From contig NZ_NQMN01000002.1 in assembly GCF_002272945.1 (NCBI RefSeq), positions 294,396-358,395 of the forward strand: DNA of 64,000 nt, written 5' to 3'. The notes under the pieces were generated by a model. That model worked only from the letters and a program-made list of their open reading frames with translations, was not told the origin of the DNA and searched no databases. Position numbers and translations under genes: made by a program. This DNA comes from Mycoplasmopsis agassizii (GTDB lineage: Bacteria > Bacillota_I > Bacilli_A > Mycoplasmatales > Metamycoplasmataceae). Shown here in pieces: positions 12,035 to 23,900 of the stretch. Each line of letters begins with the position of its first letter. The stretch's first letter is position 1.

Positions 12035-12054
12035 AAAATGAATTGAAAATAAAA

Positions 12055-12127
12055 AAAGTCTAACTACGACAGCATTACCTGTATCAGTCAAAAGAGTATA
12101 TTCTCAGCCATTACTAGCACCCCTGAT
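12055..12127 (-). promoter_or_regulatory. TPP (thi-box) riboswitch
   Basis: On the minus strand the order GGGGTGCT, GGCTGAGA, CTCTTTTGA, CTGATACAGGTAATGCTG, CGTAG matches the conserved TPP aptamer: the P2/P3 core with the CUGAGA pyrimidine-sensing loop, and the P4/P5 CUGAU...AAUGC pyrophosphate-sensing part. A TATAAA about 10 nt upstream can serve as its promoter. It is placed 20 nt before the terminator stem that precedes P29, so it should repress the P29-P37-P69-kinase operon when TPP is abundant. Direct motif match; regulation inferred from family knowledge. Confidence 0.95.
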
Positions 12128-12178
12128 AATTCTATTTTATAACTTTTTTGCCGTTTTGTAATTTTTTTACTAAAAATC

Positions 12179-12394
12179 TTATTCAGGAATCGAAACTATC
12201 TTATAAAGTTTTTCATCAATTCAAACAATGTCTTTGTCTCTAACTTTAGAACCACGACTCATAGTTCGTTTACCATTGACCTTAACAACATGTTTAGTTA
12301 AAAAAACTTCAGCTGCTCCACCTGTTTGAATTTCACCGATTTTTTTTAAAAGTTGACCAACTTTTATTTCATTACCTCTAATTTCAATATTCAT
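12179..12394 (-). CDS. S4-domain RNA-binding protein (YaaA/RlbA-like)
   Basis: 71 aa, nearly all one S4 RNA-binding domain: KVGQLLKKIG, GGAAEVFL, VVKVNGKRTMSRGSKVRDKD. It starts at 12394 with a one-base overlap of the dnaN stop (TAATG), so it is translationally coupled to dnaN. Small S4 proteins beside dnaA/dnaN are common in Firmicutes and Mollicutes and are thought to act in ribosome biogenesis; the target is unknown. Confidence 0.9.
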
Positions 12395-13518
12395 TAGTAA
12401 CCTTTAACCGAAGCAATCAGTTGTTTATTTTCTTGATATTCTGCTGAAACAATCAATAAAGCACCTCTTGCTTTATTAATAAATAGATCAATATCTCCGT
12501 TAAAAACATTTAATGCTTCTTTTAAAAATTGAGCGTTGTAATTAACTGTAAAAGATTCACCTTGAATTTTTACACTTTCAGTTTTAACTTCAAATTTTCC
12601 ACCTTCACTAATGTATGAAGATAAACCAAGTGATTGTTGATTTTCACGGTTTTCAATTTTGAACTTAACGATATTATTTTTTGAATCATTTAAAACAGTT
12701 ACTTTGTCAATTAAATTGATTAAATGCTGTTTTTCAATTTCAATTCTGATATCCATTTCTCATTTAAAAGGGTTATTGGTTGATAAATCTTGATAAGGTA
12801 AATTTACAATTTTTGTCTTAATTATTTCTCTACCATTTTTAATTTTTAATTCATAACTTCCTGGATAAATTTCAATTGTTTTTTCAAAACTTAAAGATTG
12901 TAAATATCTAATTGTTTTTGAATGTAAAGAAATATTAAATTCTTCAATGTAATTGATAGTTCTTGTTTCCATTGCAATTCTTTTTTTATCAGTTGAAATG
13001 ATTTCTAATTTTCCATTTGCATAATTTAGATTTAATGACGAAAGAATTAAATCTTCTTTTGCAGGATGGTTCATGGCAATATAACCAACTTTTTTAATTG
13101 CATTAATTAATAATTCACTTTCAAAATCAAATTTATTACTTTGTAAAACGAAGTTGATTTCTTGGAAACTTTCTGTCTCTAATAAACTAATATCTGTTAC
13201 ATATGATCCTGAAGTTATGTTTAAAGAATTATTTTTAATTGTCAAAACAATATCTTCATCACAGTAATTTAAAATAGCTTTCAAGTTTTTTGCTAAAACT
13301 AAAAAACTTCCTGTTCCTTCAGAACGGTTTTTAATATTGTCCAGATCCATAATATTTTGAATAGACATTTCATTGTTAGTTGTTGTTGCAATTATTTTGT
13401 CACTTAAGACATCAAAATAAATTGCTCTCATAGACATGTTGGTATTTCCATGATCAACAATTCTAAAATTGTTATCCAAAAATTTTAAGAAATTTCTTTT
13501 CTTTACATATATCTTCAT
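12394..13518 (-). CDS. dnaN: DNA polymerase III beta subunit (sliding clamp)
   Basis: 374 aa, the usual clamp length. One TGA-Trp at 12757-12759 joins the two halves. The three-domain pattern is recognisable from MSMRAIYFDV, FLVLAKNLKAIL, INAIKKVGYIAMNHPAKEDL and NAQFLKEALNVF. The C terminus ends SVKGY, not the canonical MPMRL-like tail, as expected for a divergent mollicute clamp. It lies downstream of dnaA on the same strand, as in most bacterial origins, and upstream of the S4 gene. It forms the ring that tethers the replicative polymerase. Confidence 0.93.
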
Positions 13519-13630
13519 AAATTCTACTTTCTAATTAATAATTAATATTAATCGTTGTTGATATGTTAATAAGTTTCTAAAAACCCCTATAATACGGCGT
13601 TTTCATCAAAATAAGATGTTAATTAAACTG
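13519..13630 (-). promoter_or_regulatory. dnaA-dnaN spacer with DnaA-box-like sequences
   Basis: Contains TGTTAATAA (TTATTAACA on the minus strand) at 13564-13572 and, just before it, TGTTGATAT, one base from a TTATCAACA box complement. On the minus strand TATTAT in CCGTATTATAGGGG may be the dnaN -10. Confidence 0.4.
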
Positions 13631-15013
13631 CTAGCTAGGTTTACGAACATTTGTTAATAACTGCTCGTAAGTTCTTTTTGTTTGAACAGATTGTAAATCT
13701 TTTTCAAACACTGTTAAAGAATTTTTTACAGTTGCATGATTGCGACCAAAATAAGATCCAATTTTTTCTAAAGTCATTTTTAGTAAATCTCTCATCATAA
13801 ACATGGCAACTGTTCTAGCTTTAAATAATTCAGGTTTCCTGCTTTCTCCTTTGATATCACCAATTTTTAATCTGTAATAATCAGCAACGATTTTAATAAT
13901 CCTATCAGGAGTTATATTTTTTTGTTCAACTTCTTTAATACCAATATTTTCAATTACAAAAGGCAAAGTAATTTCTGAAATATTTTTTTCAAGCCGAGAA
14001 ACAGCAAAATCTAATTTACTAATGAAGCCTTCAACTTCTCTAAATTTACCTGTCGTATTTCTAATTAAATATTCGATTGCATCTTCATCAAAATTGTATT
14101 TAGATAAATTTGATTTTGAAATTTTAAATTTATAAATTTCTCGATATTCATTGATCGAAGGTAAACCTAATTCAATTGATAATCCACTAAGTAATCTTGT
14201 TTTCATCCTGTCGTCCATCGGTGGAAGTGATCTAATATTTTTATCTGAAACAAAAACTGTAACTTTAGAAGCGTTAATTCTTTCATCAATTACACCAAAG
14301 ATAAAATTCAATGTTTGAATTTTATCACCTTGAAAATAAGTTTGAAAATCATCAAAAATTAATAAATCTGCATCAAATAATTCTTCTTGAATTTCTAATT
14401 TCACATCGCTATTATTTTCTTGCAATTTTTTAGCTATGTAATGAGCAAAAAAATTAGATTGTAAGTAAATTACACTTTTATCTTCACTCTCTAGAAAGTT
14501 TAAAGCAACAGCTTGCATAGCGTGAGTTTTACCTAAACTACTTTCACCATAAATATATAAACAACTGTAATTAAAATCATCTTCAATTATTTTATTTACT
14601 GAATGATGAATATCTTTATTAAAAGGTAATATTATGTAGTTAGACAAAATATTTTTTTGGTTTAAAGATCTTAGAGAACTTCTTTTTATTTCACTTAGCT
14701 GAGCAATCTTTTTTTCTTTAGATTTTGTAATCTTCATTTTGTCATCAGTTAGAATAGTTCCAAAATCATATGAATCGCCATATAAATCCCGAATTGAAGG
14801 AGAAATTTTATTAAGGTAGTTTTCCAAAACACTTTGGTCGTTTTCATCACTTAAAACAATCGACACAAAATTATTATTAACTGCTTCAACTTTTAGTGAA
14901 TTTAAAATATTATTAATAAAGAAAGCGTCGCCTTTCAAACTATTTTGAAGATGTTTTTTTAAAATATCTGTCTGAGCAGACAACGAATCTTTATTAATGT
15001 CTATTTTTTTCAT
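13631..15013 (-). CDS. dnaA: Chromosomal replication initiator DnaA
   Basis: 460 aa. AAA+ ATPase with Walker A YGESSLGKTHA, Walker B DLLIFDDFQ and the sensor region DDRMKTRL. The C-terminal helix-turn-helix has KARTVAMFMMRDL and IGSYFGRNHATVKN, the signature that reads DnaA boxes. Both termini are complete, and no TGA-Trp is needed to read it. Divergent from recD2 across the box-containing spacer at 15014-15110. DnaA opens oriC and recruits the helicase. Confidence 0.97.
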   Translation of the reverse strand: MKKIDINKDSLSAQTDILKKHLQNSLKGDAFFINNILNSLKVEAVNNNFVSIVLSDENDQSVLENYLNKISPSIRDLYGDSYDFGTILTDDKMKITKSKEKKIAQLSEIKRSSLRSLNQKNILSNYIILPFNKDIHHSVNKIIEDDFNYSCLYIYGESSLGKTHAMQAVALNFLESEDKSVIYLQSNFFAHYIAKKLQENNSDVKLEIQEELFDADLLIFDDFQTYFQGDKIQTLNFIFGVIDERINASKVTVFVSDKNIRSLPPMDDRMKTRLLSGLSIELGLPSINEYREIYKFKISKSNLSKYNFDEDAIEYLIRNTTGKFREVEGFISKLDFAVSRLEKNISEITLPFVIENIGIKEVEQKNITPDRIIKIVADYYRLKIGDIKGESRKPELFKARTVAMFMMRDLLKMTLEKIGSYFGRNHATVKNSLTVFEKDLQSVQTKRTYEQLLTNVRKPS

Positions 15014-15110
15014 AACTTTATTTTAATTAATAAATTTAGAACAATTTAAAAATGTTAATAAATAAATTGATTACAAGGCTTTATCAACACACTTATCAAC
15101 AAAGGAAAAT
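15014..15110. other. oriC: Probable oriC: DnaA boxes between dnaA and recD2
   Basis: Two TTATCAACA boxes in the same orientation, 15081-15089 and 15093-15101 (12-bp spacing), plus TGTTAATAA at 15053-15061, in an extremely AT-rich spacer that separates minus-strand dnaA from plus-strand genes. A further TTATCAACA lies at 15201-15209 inside the next gene. Divergent gene orientation and clustered boxes beside dnaA support an origin. A measured GC-skew flip would settle it. Confidence 0.65.
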
Positions 15111-17234
15111 ATGAGAGAAGTAATTTTTATTGAAGAAATTGACCAAAAAAGTAACTTTTTGGTCGTTTCAAACGAAAAAAAGGAAAAATTAACAATTAAC
15201 TTATCAACAGAAAATAATGCAGAATTATTTGTTAATAAATCCTACTATTTTTTAGAATTTGAGTGAGATAGCAAAAGCGAAAATTATTACTTTTCAAACG
15301 ATAAAGGAATTCTAATTTGAGTAAAAGATGACAAGTCATTTTGGAAGAACAAAGAAAAACTAGCAAAAAGTGATTTTGATACCGAGAAAAAGACATATTT
15401 TGATTATGTTGTGTTAGCTATAAATAAATTAAGATTGATTAAAAAAGAAGAAGTTTCTAAATTTCAAAATAAAGAAGTAAAAAATTTACTTAGATACACA
15501 GGATTAAGTAAATATGAAGAAGATTTTGGCGACAACTTTTTCTTCTTGTATTTAAGAGCAATTCGTTATATTTCAAATTCGATTAAAAGAAACTTTTTTT
15601 CATTAAATAATCCATATAAATTAAAAGAAGTTTTTCCTGGAAGTTTTTGATTTGCTGATCTAGATAAATTTTATTTAGATGTTATGTGAGGTGATTTTGA
15701 TAGCGATTTAAGAAGATTTGAAGTTATAAATAACTCACTTCAAAAATTAGAAAGAAATAACGACACAATTTTAAAAAAAACAAAAATAATTGATGACATA
15801 AGAAATAACCATGAAGTTGAATTCGATGAAAATGATGACATTTTTCATGACTTGTTAAACAAAAAAATAATTATTCAAATAGATGATGAAAGAGTGACAA
15901 GAAGTGAAACCTACAAAAAAGAAATGTTTATCTACCATAAAATTAAACAAATTTCTGAAAGTAAAAATAACTCCATTTTATGAGGAGAAACTTCTGATAA
16001 TAATTTTTATTCAAAAGCACAAAAAGAAGCTATAACAAAAAGTTTAGAAAAAAATTTTTGAATTATTTCAGGGTTTCCTGGAACAGGTAAAAGTACAATA
16101 ATAAAAGAAATACTAAATCAAGTTTTAGGTGAAGGATTATATTCTGAATCAGAAATTGCAATTGTTACTCCAACAGGAAAAGCATCTTCACAACTTTCTC
16201 AAAAAATTAATTATAGAAGTAAAACTATTCATAGTTTTTTTGATTTACTAGCAAAAGAAGATGAAGATGAATTTGATTATGGATTTGTAAAATTTTTAAT
16301 TATTGATGAGTTTAGTATGGTTGAACTTAATGTTTTATATGACGTTTTAGAAAAATTAGACAACCTAGAAAAAATAGTTTTTGTTGGTGATGAAAATCAA
16401 TTACCAGCAATTGGATCAGGAAATTTAATGCAAGATTTAATTAATCTTTTTCCTGATAATGTTTCTAAACTAAAAGAAAATTTTAGGAGCAAAACTAAAC
16501 AAGACATTTTTGAATTTTTTAATCATATTAATAATTCAAGCACTGATTTTAAAAATTTACAAAATGTATTTTTTGTTGAATCAAGTGATGATGAATTATT
16601 TGAAACATTGATTGATATTTATATTAACAAAACAAAAGACACAAACAATTTTGATAAAGAAATTATTATACCTTTAAGAAATAAAGATTTTGGTTCTAAT
16701 AAATTTAATGAACTTTTAGATGAAAGAATTAAACAAGAAAAAGATGAAAAAGATATTCTTATTTTAAACAAAAGAAAATTTTCTGTTGGTGATAAAGTTA
16801 TGCAAATGGTTAATGATTACGACAGACAAATTTTTAATGGAGAAATAGGGAAAATTGTCAAAATAATTAAAGATGAAGAGAACCCAAAAAATGAGAAAAT
16901 AATAGTAGACTTTTTCAAAGAAGAAAGTAAAATTGAATTAACCAAAAACACAAGGCAAGCTCTAAAAAGCCTTGAAATATCTTATGCGAATACAGTTCAT
17001 AAATATCAAGGTAGCGAAACTGAAACAGTTATTTTTCCAGTTTCAAGACAGTATGCTTTTATGAATGAAAAAAAACTTTTATATACAGCATTATCTAGAG
17101 CAAAAGAAAAAATTATTTTAGTTGGAGACTTAAATTATTTTTTAAATAATTTAATTCCAAATTTAAAAGATAAAATAATTGATACAAATTTAAGAGAAAA
17201 ATATTTAAAAGAAAGAGGCAAGAAATGAAATTAA
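15111..17234 (+). CDS. RecD2-like SF1B DNA helicase / AAA exonuclease-V-type protein
   Basis: 707 aa, read through several TGA-Trp codons from the ATG at 15111 (AAAGGA upstream). The last TGA at 17226-17228 is Trp, so the protein ends at the TAA at 17234 and overlaps pth. Helicase motifs: Walker A GFPGTGKST near residue 320, TPTGKAS, Walker B FLIIDEFSM, GDENQLPAIGSG, and near the C terminus ANTVHKYQGSE and YTALSRAKEK (motifs V and VI). The N-terminal third lacks clear motifs, as in other RecD2-like proteins without RecBC partners. Probably a 5'-3' helicase in repair or replication restart. Confidence 0.88.
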
Positions 17235-17782
17235 TTGTTGGTCTAGGGAATCCTGGAAAAGAATACGAAAACACTAAGCATAACGCAGGTTTTATGGTTT
17301 TAGACTCTGTTGCAGCAAAATTAAATTTAAGTTTTAATAAAGAAAAATTTAACGGAGTTTTTTGTAAAGAAAAGGATTTTATATTAGCAAAACCTACTAC
17401 TTATATGAATAATTCAGGGGACTTTGTTGTTGCTATAAAAAATTTTTATAATATTGATATAAGTGAAATTTTAGTTGTTTATGATGACAAAGATTTTAAA
17501 GTTGGACAAGCTGTTTTTAAACCAAGAGGAAGTAGTGCTGGACAAAAAGGAATCAAAGACATAATTAATAAATTAGGTACTGAAGAAATAAAAAGAATTA
17601 GAGTTGGGATAGGTCAACCTGACACATCAATGACTGATCATGTTTTAAGTCCCTTTGCTTCTGGTGAAAGAGAAAAATTTAATAAAGTTATTGATGCAGT
17701 TAGTGAAAACATTTTAACTTTTATATTTAATGATATGAAGGTTGTAGTTGACAGATTTAAAGATTTAAAAAAGGCGGAATAA
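17225..17782 (+). CDS. pth: Peptidyl-tRNA hydrolase
   Basis: 185 aa, full length. The N terminus GLGNPGKEYENTKHNAGF carries the catalytic His (KHNAGF) and the substrate-binding Asn. KPTTYMNNSG, VVYDDKDF and RGSSAGQKGIK complete the family pattern. It recycles peptidyl-tRNAs released from stalled ribosomes. The start overlaps the recD2 end by 10 nt and its TAA shares one base with the tilS ATG, so recD2-pth-tilS form one translationally coupled unit. Confidence 0.97.
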   Translation: MKLIVGLGNPGKEYENTKHNAGFMVLDSVAAKLNLSFNKEKFNGVFCKEKDFILAKPTTYMNNSGDFVVAIKNFYNIDISEILVVYDDKDFKVGQAVFKPRGSSAGQKGIKDIINKLGTEEIKRIRVGIGQPDTSMTDHVLSPFASGEREKFNKVIDAVSENILTFIFNDMKVVVDRFKDLKKAE

Positions 17783-18663
17783 TGTTTTTAATTGCTGTTT
17801 CAGGTGGTCCTGATTCAATGTATCTTTTGAATCATCTTTTTAAAAAATATGGCAATCAAAAAATTGCAGTTGCACATGTTAATTATTCAAAAAGAGAAAC
17901 AGCAATTCGTGATCAAAAGATAGTTGAAAATTATTGTCATATAAAAAATATAAGACTTTTTATAAAAACTATTAATCCAAAAATATACGAATTAGATGAT
18001 TTTAAAAATATTAATTTTCAAAATTGAGCCAGGGAAATTAGATATAAAATTTTTTCTGATTTATATAAGAAATATAGTTTTCAGAAATTGTATGTTGCTC
18101 ATCATCTTGATGATAATTTAGCAACTTATTTGTGACAAAAAAATAAAAAAAGGAATCCATCTTTTTTTGGAATTAGAAAAAAAAGATTCTTTAAAAATAT
18201 GATTATTGAAAGACCTTTATTAAAAATAAGTAAAAGTTCAATAATTAAAAAATTGATTAAAGAAAAAATTATTTTTGGTCATGATGAATCAAATGACTTA
18301 GATATTTATACAAGAAATAAAAACAACAAAATAATTTCAGAAAATTATTTTTTTAAAATAAAACTAATAACTGAGCTGTTTTTTAAAAACTTTTTTAAAA
18401 AATTTGAAAACCAAAAAATTGATCAAATTTACAAAAATTGATCTGAAGAAAATTATTCTATTAAGTTTTTTAAAAAAACAAAAAAACAAAAGCAAATACT
18501 GTTTAAATTTATTTATGAATACCTAGAAAACGTGCAACTTTCTAGTCAAAAACTAGAAAGTATGGTCGATTATGTAGTTGCTTTTAACAACGAAAGTAAA
18601 CGCTATAAAATAGATAAAAACCATTTCTTGTATAAAAAAAACAAAACTTTAAAAATTGGTTAA
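17782..18663 (+). CDS. tilS: tRNA(Ile)-lysidine synthase
   Basis: 293 aa, the short mollicute form. The N-type ATP pyrophosphatase loop is VSGGPDSMYLL near residue 6. AHVNYSKR, LYVAHHLDDN and ERPLLKISKSSI follow the family order. Interrupted only by TGA-Trp codons (for example at QNWAREIRYK and TYLWQK). TilS modifies C34 of the CAU-anticodon tRNA-Ile so that it reads AUA, a codon used constantly in this AT-rich genome. Coupled to pth by TAATG. It commonly precedes ftsH, as here. Confidence 0.93.
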
Positions 18664-18721
18664 TTAATATATAATTTAAACCGTTTTAAAATACTAGACT
18701 TATATAAAAAACAGGAGCGTA

Positions 18722-20770
18722 ATGAAAAATCCAAAGAAAAAATTAAAATTCAGTTGATTTTGAGCAATTTTCTTAATAATCGCTGCTGCTTGAATTATTT
18801 GAGGACTTGTTATGCATTTTACAAGTATCGAATACAGATACCCAATTGAAAGTGCAAGTAAGTTTCAAACTGACTTAATTAATGCAGCACGTAGCACAAC
18901 TGACGACATTTATTTTAGTCAGATTCAATTCCAAAATCAATATCAAAACCTGATTGTTACATACATTAGTGGTAACACAACGGTTTCCTACCGAGTTGGA
19001 GCAAGTAGTCAAATTTTCCAATTCTATACAACTGCCGAGATTGGTCAGGCAGTTGCTGACCAAATTGGTAATGGCACAACTGCAACAACACTTTGATGAA
19101 ATGTCTTGCAATCAGCAAGTACATCGGTTAATTCAAATGGTGGTGGCGCAAACTTCAATTCACTAGGCGCACTTTCATCTCTACCTGAAAACCCCGCCTT
19201 ATCAATTTTTAGAAGTTTATTACCTATCTTAATAATTGCTGCGCTATTTATCTTCTATTTAAGAATTCAAATGTCGGCTCAAAGTGGCGCTGGTGGAGGA
19301 TTATTTAATCCTGGTAAAAACCAAGCTATTCTAATTAAGAGTGATAAAACCTTTAAAGATATCGCAGGTAATTCAGAAGCAATTGAAGAAGTTGCTGAAT
19401 TAGTTGATTATTTAAAAAATCCTAAAAAATATTCAGCAAGTGGTGCTCGCTTTCCTAAAGGTATCTTATTAGGTGGGCCTCCAGGAACCGGTAAAACTTT
19501 ATTAGCTAAAGCAACAGCTGGTGAAGCTAATGTGCCATTCTTCTTCATTTCTGCTTCAGGATTTGTTGAATTATACGTAGGACTTGGAACTAAACGTGTA
19601 CGTGAAATGTTTAAAGAAGCTCGTAAAGAAAGTCCTGCAATCATCTTTATCGATGAGCTTGATGCTATCGGTCGTAGCCGTGGATCAGGAATTGGTGGAG
19701 GAAATGATGAAAGAGAACAAACTCTTAACCAAATCCTTGTGGAAATGGATGGAATTACAGAAAATTCTGGAATTCTAATCATGGCTGCAACCAATAGAAC
19801 TGATGTGCTTGACCCTGCTTTATTAAGACCAGGGCGTTTCGATAGAAATATTTTAGTTGGTTTACCTGATATTAAAGAGCGTGAAGAAATTCTAAAACTA
19901 CATGCTAAAGGTAAACGTTTATCGAAAGATATCGACTTATCAAGAGTTGCTAAAAGAACTCCGGGATTTTCTGGTGCTCAATTAGAAAACGTTGTCAATG
20001 AAGCGGCTTTATTATCTGTTAGAGAAAAAACAGGCGTTATTACTACATCACAAATTGATGAAGGTATTGACCGTGTTATGTCTGGACCAGCTAAGAAAAA
20101 TAGAGTTATTTCTAGAGAAGAATTGACTTCAATTGCTTACCACGAAGCAGGACATGCCGTTGTTGGTATTAAAATGGCTGGTGGAAATAAAGTTCAAAAA
20201 ATTACTATTATTCCCCGTGGTAATGCAGGTGGATATAATTTAATGCTTCCTGAAACTGAAAAGTATAATGCTTCTAAAAAAGAATTAAAAGCAATGATTG
20301 CTTCATTTATGGGTGGTCGTAGTGCTGAAGAAATTATCTACGGTAAAGATAACGTTTCAACAGGTGGAGCAGACGACTTTGCTAAAGCAACCAAAATTGC
20401 TAGAAGAATGGTTACTGAGTGAGGTATGTCACCACTTGGACCTATTAAGTATGAAGAAGATACTGAAAACCCATTCTTAGGTAGAGATATTGCTAAAGGA
20501 AGTTTCTCATCTAAAATCGCCCACGAAATCGATGTCGAAGTTCGTAAATTGATTTCTGAAGGTGAAACAGAAGCTTTAAGAATTATTAAAGAAAACCTTC
20601 AATTACTAGAACTGATTAAAGAAGCTCTGCTTAAAAATGAAACCATTGTGGCCGAAGAAATCGACTACATTGCAAAACATTTACAATTACCTCCTGAAAA
20701 TAAAGAAGAAACTAAAAAAGCTGCAGAGAAAAAATCTTTAGATGATCTAATCTCAGAAACAACTGAATAG
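18722..20770 (+). CDS. ftsH: ATP-dependent zinc metalloprotease FtsH
   Basis: 682 aa with ATG at 18722 and GGAG upstream. The N-terminal membrane anchor (about residues 12-32) is followed by a short extracytoplasmic loop rich in Ser, Thr and Gln and a second anchor near residues 165-185. The AAA+ core shows Walker A GGPPGTGKT, Walker B IIFIDELDAIG and second-region RPGRFDR; the pore motif is GFVELYVGLG. The zinc site is HEAGH with the downstream Asp in STGGADDFAKA. One TGA-Trp, at 20423-20425, joins the core to the C-terminal helical tail. It degrades membrane and unfolded cytosolic proteins and is usually essential in mollicutes. Confidence 0.97.
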
Positions 20771-20781
20771 TAAAAAATACA

Positions 20782-20810
20782 TTAATCTGTCTTTAAAAGA
20801 CAGATTTTTT
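20782..20810 (+). terminator. Terminator of the recD2-ftsH unit
   Basis: AATCTGTCTT and AAGACAGATT form a perfect stem followed by a T run, 14 nt after the ftsH stop. Confidence 0.85.
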
Positions 20811-20983
20811 ACTTTTTTATTGTTTTTTGAGGGCTTTTAAAAGATAAATAGGTACCAATTAAAACTTGAAAAATTTTCAAGTTTTAGAAAATAAGGAAAA
20901 ATATTTTTTCGCTTGCTTATAAGATTTTTTAGTAAAATGTAGTAACCCTTAAAGGTAAAACTTTTAAGCAGGAGATATTATTT

Positions 20984-23900
20984 ATGAAGAGGCTTTTCAA
21001 GGAAATTTTTCGCTCGATAAAACATAGCAAGGTTGTTGTCATTGGTATTTCAGTCCTTGTTTTCTTATCAAGTTTAATCTTCACTCTTTTTTGAGATGTA
21101 CGTAATGCCTATCAAAGCCAGCTAGATTCATATACAAATGTCAGCCGTTTACAAGATTTAACAGTCGATCTATCAGTTGAAAGTGCTGGTCGCACTCCTT
21201 CACAAGGAACGTTTAATGAAAGTGTAACGACTTATACTTTAACCAATCCTTCAGCAGAAACTAACTTTTTAGATTTTTCTGGTGACTATATTTTAGCCAC
21301 AGAACTATTTCCTGCTGCACCTGCTAATAAATATATTAATGCAACAGTTTTTAAAGATCTTTATAATTCAGTCGCAAATACTGAACAAATTTCAATTAAT
21401 TACACAGATAATCAGATCATTATTTCAGATCTAGGTTATTCAATTGCTTTATACAATAAAGTCGGTGAGCAATATGTCAGAGAAACTATTAATAATACTA
21501 TTAATAGTAGCGATGTTTTTACTTTTGATAAAGAAACTAATTTAAACTTAGTTTCTAGAATTAATACAGGACAGAACAACGTTGCTTTTTTAAGTAATTT
21601 AGGTTCTTTATTTTTGAATGTTGTCACTAAAGAAGCAACAACCGATACTGCTAAAGCACATCAATGAGAAAGTAGAGGCGAACTCTATGTAATTGATTCA
21701 CAGAACCTAGCTCGCTTATTAGGTTTTAGTGAAAGAGAAGCAAATAGTGGTTACTACTTTTTAGATACAAATATTACGCCACAAATTAAATTAACACCTG
21801 CTGTGCAGGTAGAAACTAATAGAACAACTATTAGTTTTGCTACTAAAATGAGTGGTAGTTTTTCACTGTCTTATTTAGGTAATGCTGTAATTGATCACAC
21901 TTCAAATAGATACTATGAAATATTGCACGGAAGTTATGGAATCTCTCTTGAAAACATTAAAAAGATGCGTTCTGAACAACGTTTTCTGCAACATAACTAT
22001 AAACTAAATTATGATCCAAATGACACAACTGGTTGAAGTGGTAACTATTTACAAGCAATTGAATCTTTATTACAAAATGAAGATCAAAAGAAACTAATTG
22101 AATCATTTCATTACTGAGAAAAAGTTCAAGTTATTTACTTGAACGGTGTTTTAAGTTCAACAAACAAAGTTGTTTTAACTCGCCAAGATTTACAATCTTC
22201 AATTGTAAATCCAAACCAAAATCAAACTTCAATTGCAGAAATCGAACATATTAATGATCCACTTAACCTAGATGCTAAAGAATTTTCTGAATTAGTTAAT
22301 GTCGATATTGCTAACCAAAGGTTAGCAATTATTGTTGATTTATCAAAAACAATTACTAAAAAAGCCTTAATTGACGAAGTTATTAAGAAAGTAGGTGTTG
22401 AAAACGTTGGAATCAGACAAACTATTTCTCACACCGATATAGATAAAGAAAAAAACAAAAGCGTTTCTTATGCTTTTGTCAACACAGGTGATAAAAACTT
22501 TACTGTAGAAGGCGTTAATCAAAATGTAGGTCGTTTATATAACGAATATTTTAACCCTACAAAGCTAAATACTGAATTTACTCAAGATGATTTATTCTTC
22601 AAAAGCGATGAACTTGATTCAAATATTTCTGCATCACTAACAAGAAGAGTACTTGATAATTACTACCTAGATCCTAACTATTTAGTAACCACAGTTCTAT
22701 ACGAACCTGTCTTAAGAGAAAATACTGATGGAACTGTTTCAACTTTACCTAATCAAAAAATTGTTGTTACTAAAGAACAACAAACAACTAGTTTACAAAA
22801 TCAAGGTGTAATTTCTGACAAAGATAAATTCTATGCAGTTGTTAAAGAAGATAATAACTGAATTATCAGACCTCAAGAAGCAATGGATTTACAAGCTTTA
22901 ACTAGTTTCTTTATTAATAATAAACTAACCATTGATTCTAAAACAATCAATGGTGCTTGAGCAAGAACTGACCCTGATAATTCTTACAGAATTACCTTGC
23001 CTTTAGTCGCTAGAGTACCTTATCCTGAAGTTTTAAATGAAATCTTAACAACAGGTAACTTTGCCACAATTGCTAATAACGTTACTCAGACTATTAGAAA
23101 TAGTGCTCTGTATGAAAATGGGTTTTTTACAGAGCAATTTCTAGAAATTTTTATTAATAGTGCTTCAGTTGCAGCTAAAGCAAATCAGATAGAAAAACTA
23201 CTTTCAGTAGGGAGAGCAAACGCAAATGTTTTCCCTAAATTCTATATCGATATTATTTACTACATGAACCAAAATTATGGTTCACATACTTTCCAAAACT
23301 TTGTCAATAATATTTTGAGTCGCATGAAGGCAATGATTCAAGCACAAGGTGGTTTAGAAGCTCAAAAGCAATATTTTCAGACTCAAATTGAATCATTACT
23401 TGGAGTATTTAAAAGTTTTGGTTCAGATTTATTATCAATCTTACCTTTAAATATTACAATTGAAGACATTTTAAATTACACAATTGATCCAGTTGGCATG
23501 ATTGACGGTTTAATCACAATTGTCAATGGTTTTGATGTTGATTCAGCAATTGCTGAAATCAGAAATTGATATAGTGAAAACTGACAAAAAACAGTTGATG
23601 GTAAACAAAACCTAATTTCTGATTTCAACATGTTAGTACCATTTTTTAGAAATGCAAATCAGAATGAAATCAAAAATGGTTTAATATCTATCGTTAACAA
23701 TATAGATTTTAATAAAATCTTCAACCCAGAATTAGATAGTTCAATTTACTCAAAACTTTCAGTTGATAAACCTAATTTAGTTAATTTAAGAACTGTTTTT
23801 AAAAACGTTAATGCTGGTAATAATTACAAAAATGTCAGTGAAGGTTTAATTGAATTAATTAATATTTTTAACTTAGATGTCTTTATCAGTGAACTAGAAT

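Noticed and set aside
18812..20770. ftsH and many other genes appear broken into pieces by TGA codons
   Set aside because: The pieces are in one frame and joined by TGA at sites where Trp is expected, across all gene types. This is genetic code 4, not pseudogene formation.
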